Program-made: the position numbers and the translations under genes
Assembly (NCBI RefSeq): GCF_009664835.1
Contig: NZ_CP045929.1
Location: 1,860,001 to 1,924,000, forward strand
Direction: 5' to 3'
Length of the DNA: 64,000 bases
DNA from: Allosaccharopolyspora coralli
GTDB taxonomy: Bacteria > Actinomycetota > Actinomycetes > Mycobacteriales > Pseudonocardiaceae
In this document: one piece after another, positions 1-8,020 of the stretch
Layout of the letters: each line of letters begins with the position of its first letter
Numbering within the stretch: position 1 is the stretch's first letter
The notes under the pieces: generated by a model
Told to the model about the DNA's origin: nothing
What the model saw: the letters and a program-made list of their open reading frames with translations, nothing else
Databases searched by the model: none

Positions 1-294
1 CAGGTGTTCGTGAGGTTCGAAGCTAATCGGCGAGATCGGACGAATCGAGAGGACGGGACGCCGCACGCGGACGTTCCCATCTGCGAGTCTCTCGTTCCCG
101 GTCGGTTCACACCGCGCGGTCGTCGCGGGTCACGCAGGGTGCACAGGTCCCAGGCTGGGCACGAACACGGCTCGATCCGTGACGAGCGGACGTCCCCGTC
201 GTTAATGTTCACATCTCGCGGTTTCACCACGAGCGATGCCGGTGCAGCGATCTGGCATCGTGGTCGCCGCCCGATGTGGAGAGAGTGAGAGTCG
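1..294. other. Leading intergenic sequence, no gene recognised
   Basis: The window opens with about 290 bases before the universal stress protein gene. A 94-codon open frame covers most of it, but it is arginine-rich, resembles no family I know, and has no convincing ribosome binding site. I treat it as non-coding or as the flank of a gene outside the window. A TAATGT hexamer near position 202 could be a -10 element for the stress gene, but no good -35 partner is visible. Confidence 0.4.
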
Positions 295-747
295 ATGTCG
301 AGCTACCGCACCGTCGTCGTCGGAACCGACGGCTCGCCGCCGTCGTTCCGCGCCGTCGTCCGTGCCGCCGAGGTCGCGCGGGACGCTTCCGCACGGCTGC
401 TCGTGGTCTGCGCGTACTACCCCAGTAACGACCGAGAGGTCCAGCAGGCCCAGGACCAGCTCGGGGACGAGGCGTTCCAGGTGATCGGCTCGGCTCCCGC
501 GGAGCAGACGCTGCGCGAAGCGGCCGAGAAGGCCAGAGCCGTCGGCGCCACGGACATCGACACGACCTCGGTCGTCGGTGCGCCGATCAACGCGCTGACC
601 GAGGCCGCCGAATCCGACCAGGCCGACCTGCTCGTGATCGGCAGTCGCGGGCTGAACACCATCAAGGGACGCATTCTCGGCTCGGTGCCCTCCGAAGTGT
701 CCCGCCGCGCCGACTGCGATGTGCTCGTTGTCCGAACGGACCGATGA
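295..747 (+). CDS. Universal stress protein (UspA family)
   Basis: A 150-residue single-domain cytoplasmic Usp protein. The N-terminus (SYRTVVVGTDGSPPS) is the usual first strand with the nucleotide-contacting Asp. Near residue 117 the G-2x-G-9x-G-S motif (GSRGLNTIKGRILGS) is intact, which places it in the ATP-binding subgroup. The C-terminal strand DCDVLVVRTD is typical. Length is normal for the family. Such proteins respond to hypoxia, starvation or redox stress in actinobacteria; the specific trigger cannot be read here. The ATG follows a GAGAGTGAGAG purine tract. The downstream cyclase gene overlaps its last codons, so the two may be co-transcribed. Confidence 0.93.
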   Translation: MSSYRTVVVGTDGSPPSFRAVVRAAEVARDASARLLVVCAYYPSNDREVQQAQDQLGDEAFQVIGSAPAEQTLREAAEKARAVGATDIDTTSVVGAPINALTEAAESDQADLLVIGSRGLNTIKGRILGSVPSEVSRRADCDVLVVRTDR

Positions 748-1714
748 CTCCGGGCGGACCCGGGCCGATCCCGGCGGGGTCCACCGAGTCCTGCTCGGTG
801 ACGCCCCGCGTTACACGAAGGCAGAGGTCGCCCGTGTTGCCGAAGTCGAGCTGAGCCGGGCCGAACAGCTGTGGCAGGCGATGGGGTTCGCCCATGTCGC
901 CGACGACGAGGTGGCGTTCACCGACGCCGACGTGGACGCGCTACGGATGCTCGTACAGCTCGTCTCGGCGGAGGTCATCACCCCGGAGATGGAGACCGCG
1001 GTAGCGCGGTCGCTGGCGCGCACGATGGCGCGACTCGCGGACTGGCAGCTCGACATCTTCCGGTCGGTACTCGGCGAGACGTTCGCCACGGACCGGCAGA
1101 CCACCGCCGAGTTCGCCGAAGCCGTCGTGCCGGTGATGGGCAGGCTGCAGGAGTACGTGTGGCGGCGTCACCTGGCCGCTGCCGCGTCCCGTGAGCTCAC
1201 CCGAAACGATCCGCGCACGCAGGTGCACACCCAGGTGGTGGGGTTCGCCGACCTGGTCGGCTACACGCGGCTCATCCGGGACTTCAGCGAGATCGAACTC
1301 GGCAGGCTCATCGACGAGTTCGAGGACCTCGCCACCCGAGTCGTCGCGCAGAACCACGGGCAGATCGTCAAAACAGTGGGTGACGAGGTTTTGTTCGTCG
1401 CGCCCTCGGAGGCGGCGGCGGCCGAGATCGGTCTTCGGCTCCACGAGATGATCGCGGCGGCCACTGACGTGCCGCCGCTGCGGATCGGGATGGCGATGGG
1501 GCCGGTGCTGGGCCGTTTCGGTGACGTGTACGGCTCCACGGTCAACATCGCCAGCCGGCTGACGTCGCTGGCGAAACCGGCGACGGTGCTGGTCGACGCG
1601 GAGTTGGCGGCTCCGTTGCGGGAGGACGCCCGGTACGACCTGACTCCGATCGGCGCGACGAAGGTGCGGGGGTTCCGCGGTCTACGGGCGTGGGTGCTGC
1701 GGCGCTGCGAGTGA
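719..1714 (+). CDS. Class III adenylate/guanylate cyclase with N-terminal regulatory region
   Basis: About 331 residues. The C-terminal half is a class III nucleotide cyclase catalytic domain (roughly residues 160-320). FADLVGYT carries the first metal-binding Asp, KTVGDEVLFV carries the purine-selecting Lys and the second metal-binding Asp, and VYGSTVNIASRL carries the transition-state Asn and Arg. All essential residues are present, so it should make cAMP from ATP. The N-terminal region (RYTKAEVARVAEVELSRAEQLW) resembles the helical, MerR-like sensor region common in actinobacterial cyclases. No membrane segment is seen. The start is uncertain: the ATG lies inside the preceding usp gene and lacks a clear Shine-Dalgarno sequence; a TTG three codons later is an alternative. 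Confidence 0.88.
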   Translation: MCSLSERTDDSGRTRADPGGVHRVLLGDAPRYTKAEVARVAEVELSRAEQLWQAMGFAHVADDEVAFTDADVDALRMLVQLVSAEVITPEMETAVARSLARTMARLADWQLDIFRSVLGETFATDRQTTAEFAEAVVPVMGRLQEYVWRRHLAAAASRELTRNDPRTQVHTQVVGFADLVGYTRLIRDFSEIELGRLIDEFEDLATRVVAQNHGQIVKTVGDEVLFVAPSEAAAAEIGLRLHEMIAAATDVPPLRIGMAMGPVLGRFGDVYGSTVNIASRLTSLAKPATVLVDAELAAPLREDARYDLTPIGATKVRGFRGLRAWVLRRCE

Positions 1715-1814
1715 CGCACGAACGAGGACCCTGCCCTCCGCGGGTGATCGAAAGAACACGACTTGCCCGACCGGACGACGTGCTCTCGCCACGAACCGGT
1801 TCTAGGGTCGAGAC

Positions 1815-3197
1815 ATGGGAATCGACCCGGCTGCGCTCGCAGGCGGTCGGCACACCGCCGAGGTGCGAGCCGTGCAGCAGCAGTATCGCCAGCTTCCGGC
1901 CACGGCCCCGGTCCGGCTGGCGAAGCCCACGTCGAATCTCTTCCGGTTCGGTCGCCCGGAACACGGCGCGGGGCTCGACGTCAGCGGATTCACCGGCGTT
2001 CTCGACGTGGACACCGGGTCCGGGCGTGCGCAGGTCGGCGGCATGGCGACGTACGAGACGGTGGTCGACACGCTGCTGCGTCACGGCCGCATGCCGTGGG
2101 TTGTTCCACAGCTCAAGACGATCACGCTCGGCGGTGCGGTCGCCGGTCTCGGCATCGAGTCCACGTCCTTCCGCAATGGACTCCCACACGAATCCGTGCG
2201 GGAGATGGAGATTCTCTCCGGCGACGGGTCGGTCGTGGTCGCCACAGAGGACAACGAGCACGCGGAGTTGTTCCGCGGCTTCCCGAATTCCTACGGCACG
2301 CTCGGTTACACGCTGCGGCTGGAGATCGAAACCGAACCGGTGCGGCCGTTCGTGCGGTTGCGGCACGTGCGGTTCTCGTCCGCCGAGGAGTGTGCCGCCG
2401 CGATCGCCGAGATCAGCGCTCGTGGCGAGTTCGAGGGCGCGACGGCGGATTTCCTGGACGGAACCGTCTTCGGGCCGGACGAGCTGTACCTGACCGTCGG
2501 GACGATGGTGGACGAGGCACCGACGACCAGCGATTACGTCGGTCGGCGGATCTACTACCGCTCGATCCAGGAGCTGGAGGTCGATCACCTCCGCATTCGC
2601 GACTACCTGTGGCGCTGGGACACCGACTGGTTCTGGTGCTCGCGTGCGTTGGGTGTGCAGCACCCGATGGTGCGGCCGCTGTGGCCCCGCCGGTACCGGC
2701 GTTCGGACGTCTACCGCAGGGTGGTGGCCTGGGACCGTCGGTTCGGCCTCACCGACCGCCTCGCGTCCTGGCGCGGACAGCCGCGCCAGGAACCCGTTGT
2801 GCAGGACGTCGAGGTGCCCGTCGATCGGGTCGCCGAATTCCTCGACTTCTTCCATCGCGAGATCGGGATCAGTCCCGTCTGGCTGTGCCCGGTGCGGTTG
2901 CGGGATCCGGCGGGGTGGCCGCTGTACCCGATGGATCCGGAGACGCTGTACGTCAACGTCGGCTTCTGGTCCAGCGCGCCGTTGCGCGCGGGGCAGGAAT
3001 TCGGCCACTACAACCGGCTCATCGAACAACGGGTGTCCGAACTGGACGGCCACAAGTCGCTGTACTCGACGTCGTACTACGACGAGGACGAGTTCTGGCG
3101 GCTCTACAACAAGCCCGTGCAGGACGCGCTCAAGCAGCGCTACGACCCGGACAGGAGGCTGCCCGGCCTGTACGAGAAGTGCGTACAGCAGGGATGA
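1815..3197 (+). CDS. bfaA: FAD-linked reductase of 10-methyl fatty acid synthesis (BfaA/TmsA type)
   Basis: A 460-residue FAD-binding (PCMH/type 4) oxidoreductase. Residues about 40-190 form the flavin domain, including VGGMATYETVVDTLL and the phosphate-binding stretch TLGGAVAGLGIESTSFRNG. The gene is directly followed by a cyclopropane-synthase-type methyltransferase. This pair is the known tuberculostearic (10-methylstearic) acid module: the methyltransferase converts oleoyl phospholipid to a 10-methylene intermediate and this enzyme reduces it. The function is inferred from family and pairing. ATG 1815 lies shortly after an upstream GGTCGAG tract. The gap to the next gene is only about 24 bases, indicating an operon. 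Confidence 0.82.
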   Translation: MGIDPAALAGGRHTAEVRAVQQQYRQLPATAPVRLAKPTSNLFRFGRPEHGAGLDVSGFTGVLDVDTGSGRAQVGGMATYETVVDTLLRHGRMPWVVPQLKTITLGGAVAGLGIESTSFRNGLPHESVREMEILSGDGSVVVATEDNEHAELFRGFPNSYGTLGYTLRLEIETEPVRPFVRLRHVRFSSAEECAAAIAEISARGEFEGATADFLDGTVFGPDELYLTVGTMVDEAPTTSDYVGRRIYYRSIQELEVDHLRIRDYLWRWDTDWFWCSRALGVQHPMVRPLWPRRYRRSDVYRRVVAWDRRFGLTDRLASWRGQPRQEPVVQDVEVPVDRVAEFLDFFHREIGISPVWLCPVRLRDPAGWPLYPMDPETLYVNVGFWSSAPLRAGQEFGHYNRLIEQRVSELDGHKSLYSTSYYDEDEFWRLYNKPVQDALKQRYDPDRRLPGLYEKCVQQG

Positions 3198-3221
3198 CGA
3201 ATCGCGAGAGAGGTGCGGCTC

Positions 3222-4451
3222 ATGGGGATCGCAGAGGTGTTCCCGCGGATTCTGGGTGAGGACGTCGACGTCGAGTTCACCGCCTACGACGGCAGCACGG
3301 CCGGGCGGCGCGGCTCCGATGTCCGGTTCGAGATCCGGTCACCGTTGGCGATGTCACATCTCGCGGCGGCCCCGGGAGAACTCGGTCTGGTGCGCGCGTA
3401 CGTGACCGGCGCAGTGGAAGTGCACGGTGACATGCACACCGCCCTGTCCCGGTTCCCCGCGATCGCCCTGCACGACGTGCCCGTCAAGGCGCGCTGGCAG
3501 GTGGCCGCGCGCCTCGCCGCCTACCGGGCGTGGTGGCCGGTGACGCCTCCGGTGCACGAATACCGTCCGCACGGCTGGCGGCACTCGAAGAGCCGCGACA
3601 GCCACGCGGTCTCGTACCACTACGACGTGTCGAACCGCTTCTACGAGTGGGTGCTCGGACCGTCGATGGCCTACACCTGCGCGGTCTATCCGGAGGCGAG
3701 TTCGTCGCTGGAGGAAGCGCAGTACACCAAGCACGACCTGGTGGCCCGCAAACTCGGTCTGGGCAGCGGGATGCGGCTGCTCGACGTCGGCTGCGGCTGG
3801 GGCGGCATGGTGATGCACGCCGCGGAGCGCTACGGGGCGCGGGCTCTGGGAGTGACCTTGTCACGGCAACAGGCGCGGTGGGCGCAGAAGGCGATCGCCG
3901 AACGTGGCCTGGCCGACCTGGCCGAGGTGCGGTATCTCGACTACCGCGACGTCGAGGAGAGCGGGTTCGACGCGATCAGTTCGATCGGTCTCACCGAGCA
4001 CATCGGACGCGCACACCTGCCGGAGTACTTCGGGTTCTTGCACGACCGGCTGCGTCCGGGCGGGCGGGTGCTCAACCACTGCATCACCCGGCCGGACGGG
4101 CTGCACGACGCCAAGGCGGGCAAGTTCATCAGCCGGTACGTGTTCCCGGACGGTGAGTTGCACGGGCCGGGCACGCTCGTGTCCGCCATGCACGACCACG
4201 GTCTCGAAGTGCGTCACGAGGAGAACCTGCGGGAGCACTACGGGATGACGTTGCGGGACTGGTGCGCGAACCTGGAGCACCACTGGGCCGACGCCGTCCG
4301 CGAGGTCGGTCTGGAACGGGCGCGGATCTGGCGGCTCTACATGGCCGCGTCGCGCCTCGGGTTCGAGCACAACGCGATCCAGTTGCACCAGGTGCTCGGC
4401 GTGCGCCCGGACGGCACGAACTCGGCGATGCCGCTGCGACCGACGTGGTGA
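3222..4451 (+). CDS. bfaB: Cyclopropane/10-methylene fatty acid phospholipid methyltransferase (BfaB/UfaA1 type)
   Basis: About 409 residues of the CFA synthase family. The SAM-binding motif LLDVGCGWGGMVMHAAERYG sits near residue 185, followed by GVTLSRQQ and SIGLTEHIG, which are characteristic of CFA synthases. It transfers a methylene/methyl group to the double bond of phospholipid acyl chains. It forms an operon with the flavin reductase upstream, which argues for 10-methyl branched chains rather than cyclopropanes. I place the start at ATG 3222 because GAGAGG lies about nine bases upstream; a GTG at 3213 in the same frame directly abuts that tract and is less likely. Confidence 0.87.
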   Translation: MGIAEVFPRILGEDVDVEFTAYDGSTAGRRGSDVRFEIRSPLAMSHLAAAPGELGLVRAYVTGAVEVHGDMHTALSRFPAIALHDVPVKARWQVAARLAAYRAWWPVTPPVHEYRPHGWRHSKSRDSHAVSYHYDVSNRFYEWVLGPSMAYTCAVYPEASSSLEEAQYTKHDLVARKLGLGSGMRLLDVGCGWGGMVMHAAERYGARALGVTLSRQQARWAQKAIAERGLADLAEVRYLDYRDVEESGFDAISSIGLTEHIGRAHLPEYFGFLHDRLRPGGRVLNHCITRPDGLHDAKAGKFISRYVFPDGELHGPGTLVSAMHDHGLEVRHEENLREHYGMTLRDWCANLEHHWADAVREVGLERARIWRLYMAASRLGFEHNAIQLHQVLGVRPDGTNSAMPLRPTW

Positions 4452-4477
4452 CGGTCGGAGTGTCGCGCGAACAGTAG

Positions 4478-4592
4478 ACGGCGCGGGTCGAGGGTTTCGG
4501 TCAGGAACACGGCGCCGACCGTGGTGGCCGCTCACGCGGACCGGTCTCCGCCACGGAACCACCCACGCAGGTCAACCCGCGCACCCTCGTAG
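4478..4592 (-). repeat. Intergenic modular repeat, family A, copy 1 (flank type)
   Basis: Read on the minus strand this stretch contains GCGGGTTGACCTGCGTGGG, then GGTTCCGTGGCGGA, and later TTCCTGACCGAAACCCTCG. The same words recur at 13795-13905, 25712-25872 and 49738-49955, and in reverse at 13106-13140. It lies between bfaB and the RlmA-like gene. It is a member of the dispersed repeat family described in the findings; it lacks the hairpin core of copies 2, 4 and 7. Confidence 0.5.
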
Positions 4593-4617
4593 ACTTTCCG
4601 GGTCGAGGGAGGATGCG

Positions 4618-5466
4618 GTGCTGCAAAGCGTGGTGGACGTGCTCGCGTGTCCACACTGCGGGCAGGGGCTCGCCGCGGCGGAGGGGTCACTGCGGTGCCC
4701 GGTGGGACATACCTTCGATCTCGCCAAGCAGGGGTACGTGAGCCTGTTGGCCGGTGCGGGCACCGGCATCGACGGGGACGACGCGGCGATGGTCGCCGCG
4801 CGTCACGAGGTGCTCGAGGCGGGCCACTACACGCCTGTCGGCGAACACGTGGCCCGCGAAGCGGCCCGGGTGACCCCGGCAGGCGGGGCGGTGCTCGATG
4901 TCGGCGCGGGTACCGGCTACTACCTCCGTGAGGCGTTGGCGGGGTGTCCGGACTCGCCGGGTGTGGCGCTCGACGTGTCCAAGTACGCGTGCCGTCGCGC
5001 GGCGAAGGCGGATCCGAGGATCGGTGCGGTGCTTGCGGACGCCTGGCGGGCGTTGCCGTTGCTCGACGGTTCGGTGTCGACCGTGCTCAACGTGTTCGCG
5101 CCGCGCCATGCGGCGGAAATGGCGCGGGTGCTGCGTCCGGGCGGGCACCTCGTGGTGGTGACGCCCGAGCCGAGACATCTCGTGTCGCTCGTCGACAGGC
5201 TCGGTCTGATCACTGTGGACGAGCGCAAACGGCAGCGACTCGACGAGCAGCTCGGCGACCGGTTCGAGCCGGTGACTTCGAGTGAGGTGACGTTCGGGCT
5301 CTCGTTGTCCTTGGGTGAGGCGGAGGCCGTCGCCGCGATGGGGCCGAGTGCTCGTCACGTCGCCGCCGCGGAACTGCGTGACCGCCTCGCCGAACTCCCC
5401 GAACCCGTCGAGACGACAGCCGCCGTCACGGCCACGACCTACCGTCTCCGCACCAGCATCGACTGA
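4618..5466 (+). CDS. RlmA-type 23S rRNA (guanine-N1) methyltransferase
   Basis: A 282-residue SAM-dependent methyltransferase with an N-terminal zinc-binding module. The first 35 residues hold CPHC, then C and H (LRCPVGHTFD), as in RlmA(I)/RlmA(II)/TlrB enzymes that methylate the N1 of a guanine in 23S rRNA helix 35. The KQGYVSLL motif follows. The SAM motif VLDVGAGTGYYL is near residue 95, with a later FAPRHAAEMARVLRPGG block. Some family members confer macrolide resistance, but which guanine is targeted cannot be decided here. The GTG at 4618 has a GGGAGGA tract 5-11 bases upstream. It converges on the ferredoxin reductase gene. Confidence 0.85.
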   Translation: MLQSVVDVLACPHCGQGLAAAEGSLRCPVGHTFDLAKQGYVSLLAGAGTGIDGDDAAMVAARHEVLEAGHYTPVGEHVAREAARVTPAGGAVLDVGAGTGYYLREALAGCPDSPGVALDVSKYACRRAAKADPRIGAVLADAWRALPLLDGSVSTVLNVFAPRHAAEMARVLRPGGHLVVVTPEPRHLVSLVDRLGLITVDERKRQRLDEQLGDRFEPVTSSEVTFGLSLSLGEAEAVAAMGPSARHVAAAELRDRLAELPEPVETTAAVTATTYRLRTSID

Positions 5467-5517
5467 GGCGAACGGCACTTTCGCCTCGTCTCGTGGGGCG
5501 AACGTGCCGTTCGCCCC
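5465..5517. repeat. GC-rich hairpin repeat, family B, copy 1a
   Basis: A near-perfect hairpin. The left arm GAGGCGAACGGCAC (5465-5478) pairs with GTGCCGTTCGCCCC (5504-5517), continued by TTCGCCTC pairing with GGGGCGAA around a loop of about seven bases. It starts at the stop codon of the RlmA-like gene and lies between two convergent genes, so it may serve as a terminator for either, though no U-run follows. Related hairpins occur at 5529, 18112, 21996, 22060 and 38976. Confidence 0.75.
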
Positions 5518-5528
5518 GTGTGCCCGTT

Positions 5529-5581
5529 GAGGTGAACGGCACTTTCGCCTCGTGTGGTGGGGTGAAAGTGCCGTTCACCTC
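5529..5581. repeat. GC-rich hairpin repeat, family B, copy 1b
   Basis: The second hairpin of a tandem pair. Arms GAGGTGAACGGCACTTTC and GAAAGTGCCGTTCACCTC are perfectly complementary over 18 bp with a loop of about 17 bases. Relative to the neighbouring copy, C has changed to T in one arm and G to A in the other, so pairing is preserved. It lies just before the stop codon of the ferredoxin reductase on the opposite strand. Confidence 0.75.
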
Positions 5582-5586
5582 CGGGC

Positions 5587-6936
5587 TCAGGACTCGCGGG
5601 AGATGCGGACCATGTCCTCGCGGGGGACCACCTTGACCCGTTCCCGACCCTGGGTTTCGCCGAGTGCCCGCTCGTGCGCGTCGAGGCGGTTCCAGCCGTC
5701 CCAGGTGGTGTATTCGACCCCGCGCTCGTCGAGTAGCTGCAGCACGCTCTCGCGGTCCGGTGCCTGCGCGGGGCGATCCGCGTCGACGTCGGCGAGCAGG
5801 TTGGTGATCGTCTCGAGCGCGTCGCCCTTGGTGTGACCGATGAGCCCCACCGGGCCACGTTTGATCCACCCGGTGGTGTACACGCCGGTCATGTGCTCGC
5901 CGTCGAGGTCGAGCACCCGGCCACCTTCGTGGGGCACCGTGCCGGTGCCGTGGTCGAACGGGATGTCGGGCAAGGGCGAACTGAGGTAGCCCACGGCGCG
6001 GTAGACGGACTGCACCGGGACCGTCTCGAACTCGCCGGTTCCCCGGACGTCGCCGTCGCCGGTGAGTTCCATGACCTCGGTGGTCAACCCGTCGACGCCG
6101 TCCTCGCCGTGGATCTGCACCGGCTTACGAAGGAAGTGGAAGTGCAGCCGTCGCGGCGTGTCGTGCTTCGGGTCCCGCAGCGCCCAGTCCTGCAGAGTTT
6201 TCACGATCGTCTTGACCTGGTTGGAGCCGCGGATCGCTTCCTCGCTGCCCTCGTCGAGCTCGAAACCCTCCGGGTGCACGATCAGTTCCACACCGGGCTG
6301 ATGGTCGAGTTCACGCAGTTCCAGAGGCGTGAACTTCGACTGTGCCGGGCCGCGCCGCGCGAACAGATGCACGTCGGTGACGGTCGAGGACTTCAGCCCC
6401 TGGTGCACGTTGTCGGGGATCTCGGTGCTGAGCAGGTCGTCGGCCTGCTTGGCCAGGATGCGGGCGACGTCGAGCGCGACGTTGCCCGCGCCGATGACGG
6501 CCACCTGCTCGGACTCCAGCGGCCAGTCGCGCGGCGCTTCGGGGTGACCGTCGTACCAGTGCACGAAGTCCGCGGCGCCGTGGCTGCGTTCCAGGTCGAC
6601 GCCCGGCACGTCCATCGCGCGGTCCTTGGTCGCGCCGGTGGAGAACACCACGGCGTCGTAGTGCTGGCGCAGGTCCTCGAGCTTGAGGTCGACGCCGTAG
6701 TCGACGTGCCCGAGGAACCGGATCTCCGGCTTGTCCATCACCCGGTGCAGTGCGTTGACGATGCCCTTGATGCGCGGATGGTCGGGAGCGACTCCGTAGC
6801 GGACAAGGCCATAGGGCGCGGGCATCCGGTCGAAGAGATCGATGTCGACCGCGGTCTCGGACTTGGTCAGGATGTCGGCCGCGTAGACGCCGGCCGGGCC
6901 TGCGCCGACAACGGCGACGCGCAACGGGCGGGTCAC
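5587..6936 (-). CDS. fprA: Ferredoxin/NADP+ reductase (FprA type)
   Basis: About 449 residues, a flavoprotein of the adrenodoxin-reductase-like family that moves electrons between NADPH and ferredoxin. An N-terminal FAD dinucleotide fold (VAVVGAGPAGVYAADIL) is followed by YGLVRYGVAPDHP and an NADP fold (VAVIGAGNVALDVARIL, about residue 155). The C-terminal GWIKRGPVGLIGHTKGDA is characteristic of FprA proteins. I choose the GTG at 6936 because AGGAGG lies seven bases upstream; the open frame extends to a TTG at 6963 that precedes this ribosome site. A palindrome at 6976-6989 resembles an iron-regulator box. Confidence 0.92.
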   Translation of the reverse strand: MTRPLRVAVVGAGPAGVYAADILTKSETAVDIDLFDRMPAPYGLVRYGVAPDHPRIKGIVNALHRVMDKPEIRFLGHVDYGVDLKLEDLRQHYDAVVFSTGATKDRAMDVPGVDLERSHGAADFVHWYDGHPEAPRDWPLESEQVAVIGAGNVALDVARILAKQADDLLSTEIPDNVHQGLKSSTVTDVHLFARRGPAQSKFTPLELRELDHQPGVELIVHPEGFELDEGSEEAIRGSNQVKTIVKTLQDWALRDPKHDTPRRLHFHFLRKPVQIHGEDGVDGLTTEVMELTGDGDVRGTGEFETVPVQSVYRAVGYLSSPLPDIPFDHGTGTVPHEGGRVLDLDGEHMTGVYTTGWIKRGPVGLIGHTKGDALETITNLLADVDADRPAQAPDRESVLQLLDERGVEYTTWDGWNRLDAHERALGETQGRERVKVVPREDMVRISRES

Positions 6937-6975
6937 TGCATGTCCTCCTGGGCGTGGAAACAATCTCCTTTCAGC

Positions 6976-6989
6976 TTAGGCAGCCCTAA
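6976..6989 (-). promoter_or_regulatory. Candidate DtxR/IdeR-like iron box upstream of fprA
   Basis: On the coding strand of fprA the sequence is TTAGGGCTGCCTAA, with perfect 5-bp arms TTAGG/CCTAA. It matches 11 of 14 positions of the left part of the classical IdeR/DtxR consensus (TTAGGTTAGCCTAA). It lies about 40-53 bases before the fprA start, a normal operator position. No protein evidence exists in the window. Confidence 0.4.
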
Positions 6990-7210
6990 CCCCCGGTCCC
7001 GGCATGCGGACAGTGAGGTTGTTCATACCCCGCAACCGTGGATACCCGTGTTGATCACCACGGAGTGATCGACAGCCACGGGTGGACGACACCGTCGGTA
7101 GATGACTGAATGCGCTCGGTCACGCTAAGGTCTGCGGCGATCAAGCGGCGCAGTCGTGACGCGGTCAGCGGACGCGCCGCATGCGCATCGCGACGAGCGA
7201 AGGGGCGAAG

Positions 7211-8020
7211 ATGGTGGAACAGCCGAACTGGCTACCGAAGGGTGTCGACCTGGAGAAGCCGAGCGCGGCTCGCTGCTACGACTACTACCTCGGTGGCGCG
7301 CACAATTTCGCCGTGGATCGCGAGTTCGCCCGGCAGGTGCAACAGATCGCGCCGAACGTGGGTGAGCTGGCCCAGAACAACCGCGCGTTCCTGCGCAGGG
7401 CGGTGCGCTACTGCGTCGACAACGGCATCGATCAGTTCCTCGACCTCGGCTCCGGCATCCCGACGGTGGGTAACGTCCACGAGATCGCGCAGCGGGTCAA
7501 CCCGAGCGCGAAGGTCGTCTACGTCGACAACGAGCCGGTCGCGGTCGCGCACAGCCAGACCATGCTCGCCGACAACCCGAACGCCGCGATGGTGCACGCG
7601 GACATGCTCGACGTGGACACGGTGTTCGCCGCGCCGCAGACGCGCGAGTTGCTCGACCTGACGAAACCCGTCGCGGTCATGATGGTCGCGGTCATGCATT
7701 TCGTCGGCGACGACAAGCAGCCGCAGGAGGTCGTGCGGCGCTACACCGAGCGGCTCGCGCCCGGCAGTTACCTCGGGTTCTCGCACGTCACCGGCGACCA
7801 CTACCGGGACGAACTCGAGTCGGCGGTGTCGCTGTACGCGAACAGCACCAATCCGCTGACGTTGCGCTCGCGTGGCGAGGTCGAAGGCTTGTTGTCGGAT
7901 CTCGACCTGATCGATCCGGGCGTGGTCTACGTGCCCCTGTGGCAACCGGAATCTCCCGAGGACGTGTGGGAGGACCCGAGCCGGTCCTGGATCTACGCCG
8001 CGGTGGGTCGTCTGCCGTGA
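7211..8020 (+). CDS. S-adenosyl methyltransferase, DUF574/Methyltransf_19 family
   Basis: About 269 residues. Family hallmarks are the N-terminal SAARCYDYYLGGAHNFAVD block, then NRAFLRRAVRYCVDNGIDQF and the SAM site FLDLGSGIPTVGNVHEIAQ near residue 80. The C-terminus ends in the typical DPGVVYVPLW...WIYAAVGR. These methyltransferases are abundant in actinomycetes and their substrates are mostly unknown. ATG 7211 has an AGGGG tract six bases upstream; an in-frame ATG at 7181 is possible but has no such site. The stop codon overlaps the start of the GGDEF-EAL gene, suggesting translational coupling. A decayed relative lies at 29464-29683. Confidence 0.88.
   Translation: MVEQPNWLPKGVDLEKPSAARCYDYYLGGAHNFAVDREFARQVQQIAPNVGELAQNNRAFLRRAVRYCVDNGIDQFLDLGSGIPTVGNVHEIAQRVNPSAKVVYVDNEPVAVAHSQTMLADNPNAAMVHADMLDVDTVFAAPQTRELLDLTKPVAVMMVAVMHFVGDDKQPQEVVRRYTERLAPGSYLGFSHVTGDHYRDELESAVSLYANSTNPLTLRSRGEVEGLLSDLDLIDPGVVYVPLWQPESPEDVWEDPSRSWIYAAVGRLP

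Noticed and set aside
5465-5581. Tandem hairpins as a CRISPR array
   Set aside because: Only two units with no spacers of uniform length, and no cas genes nearby.
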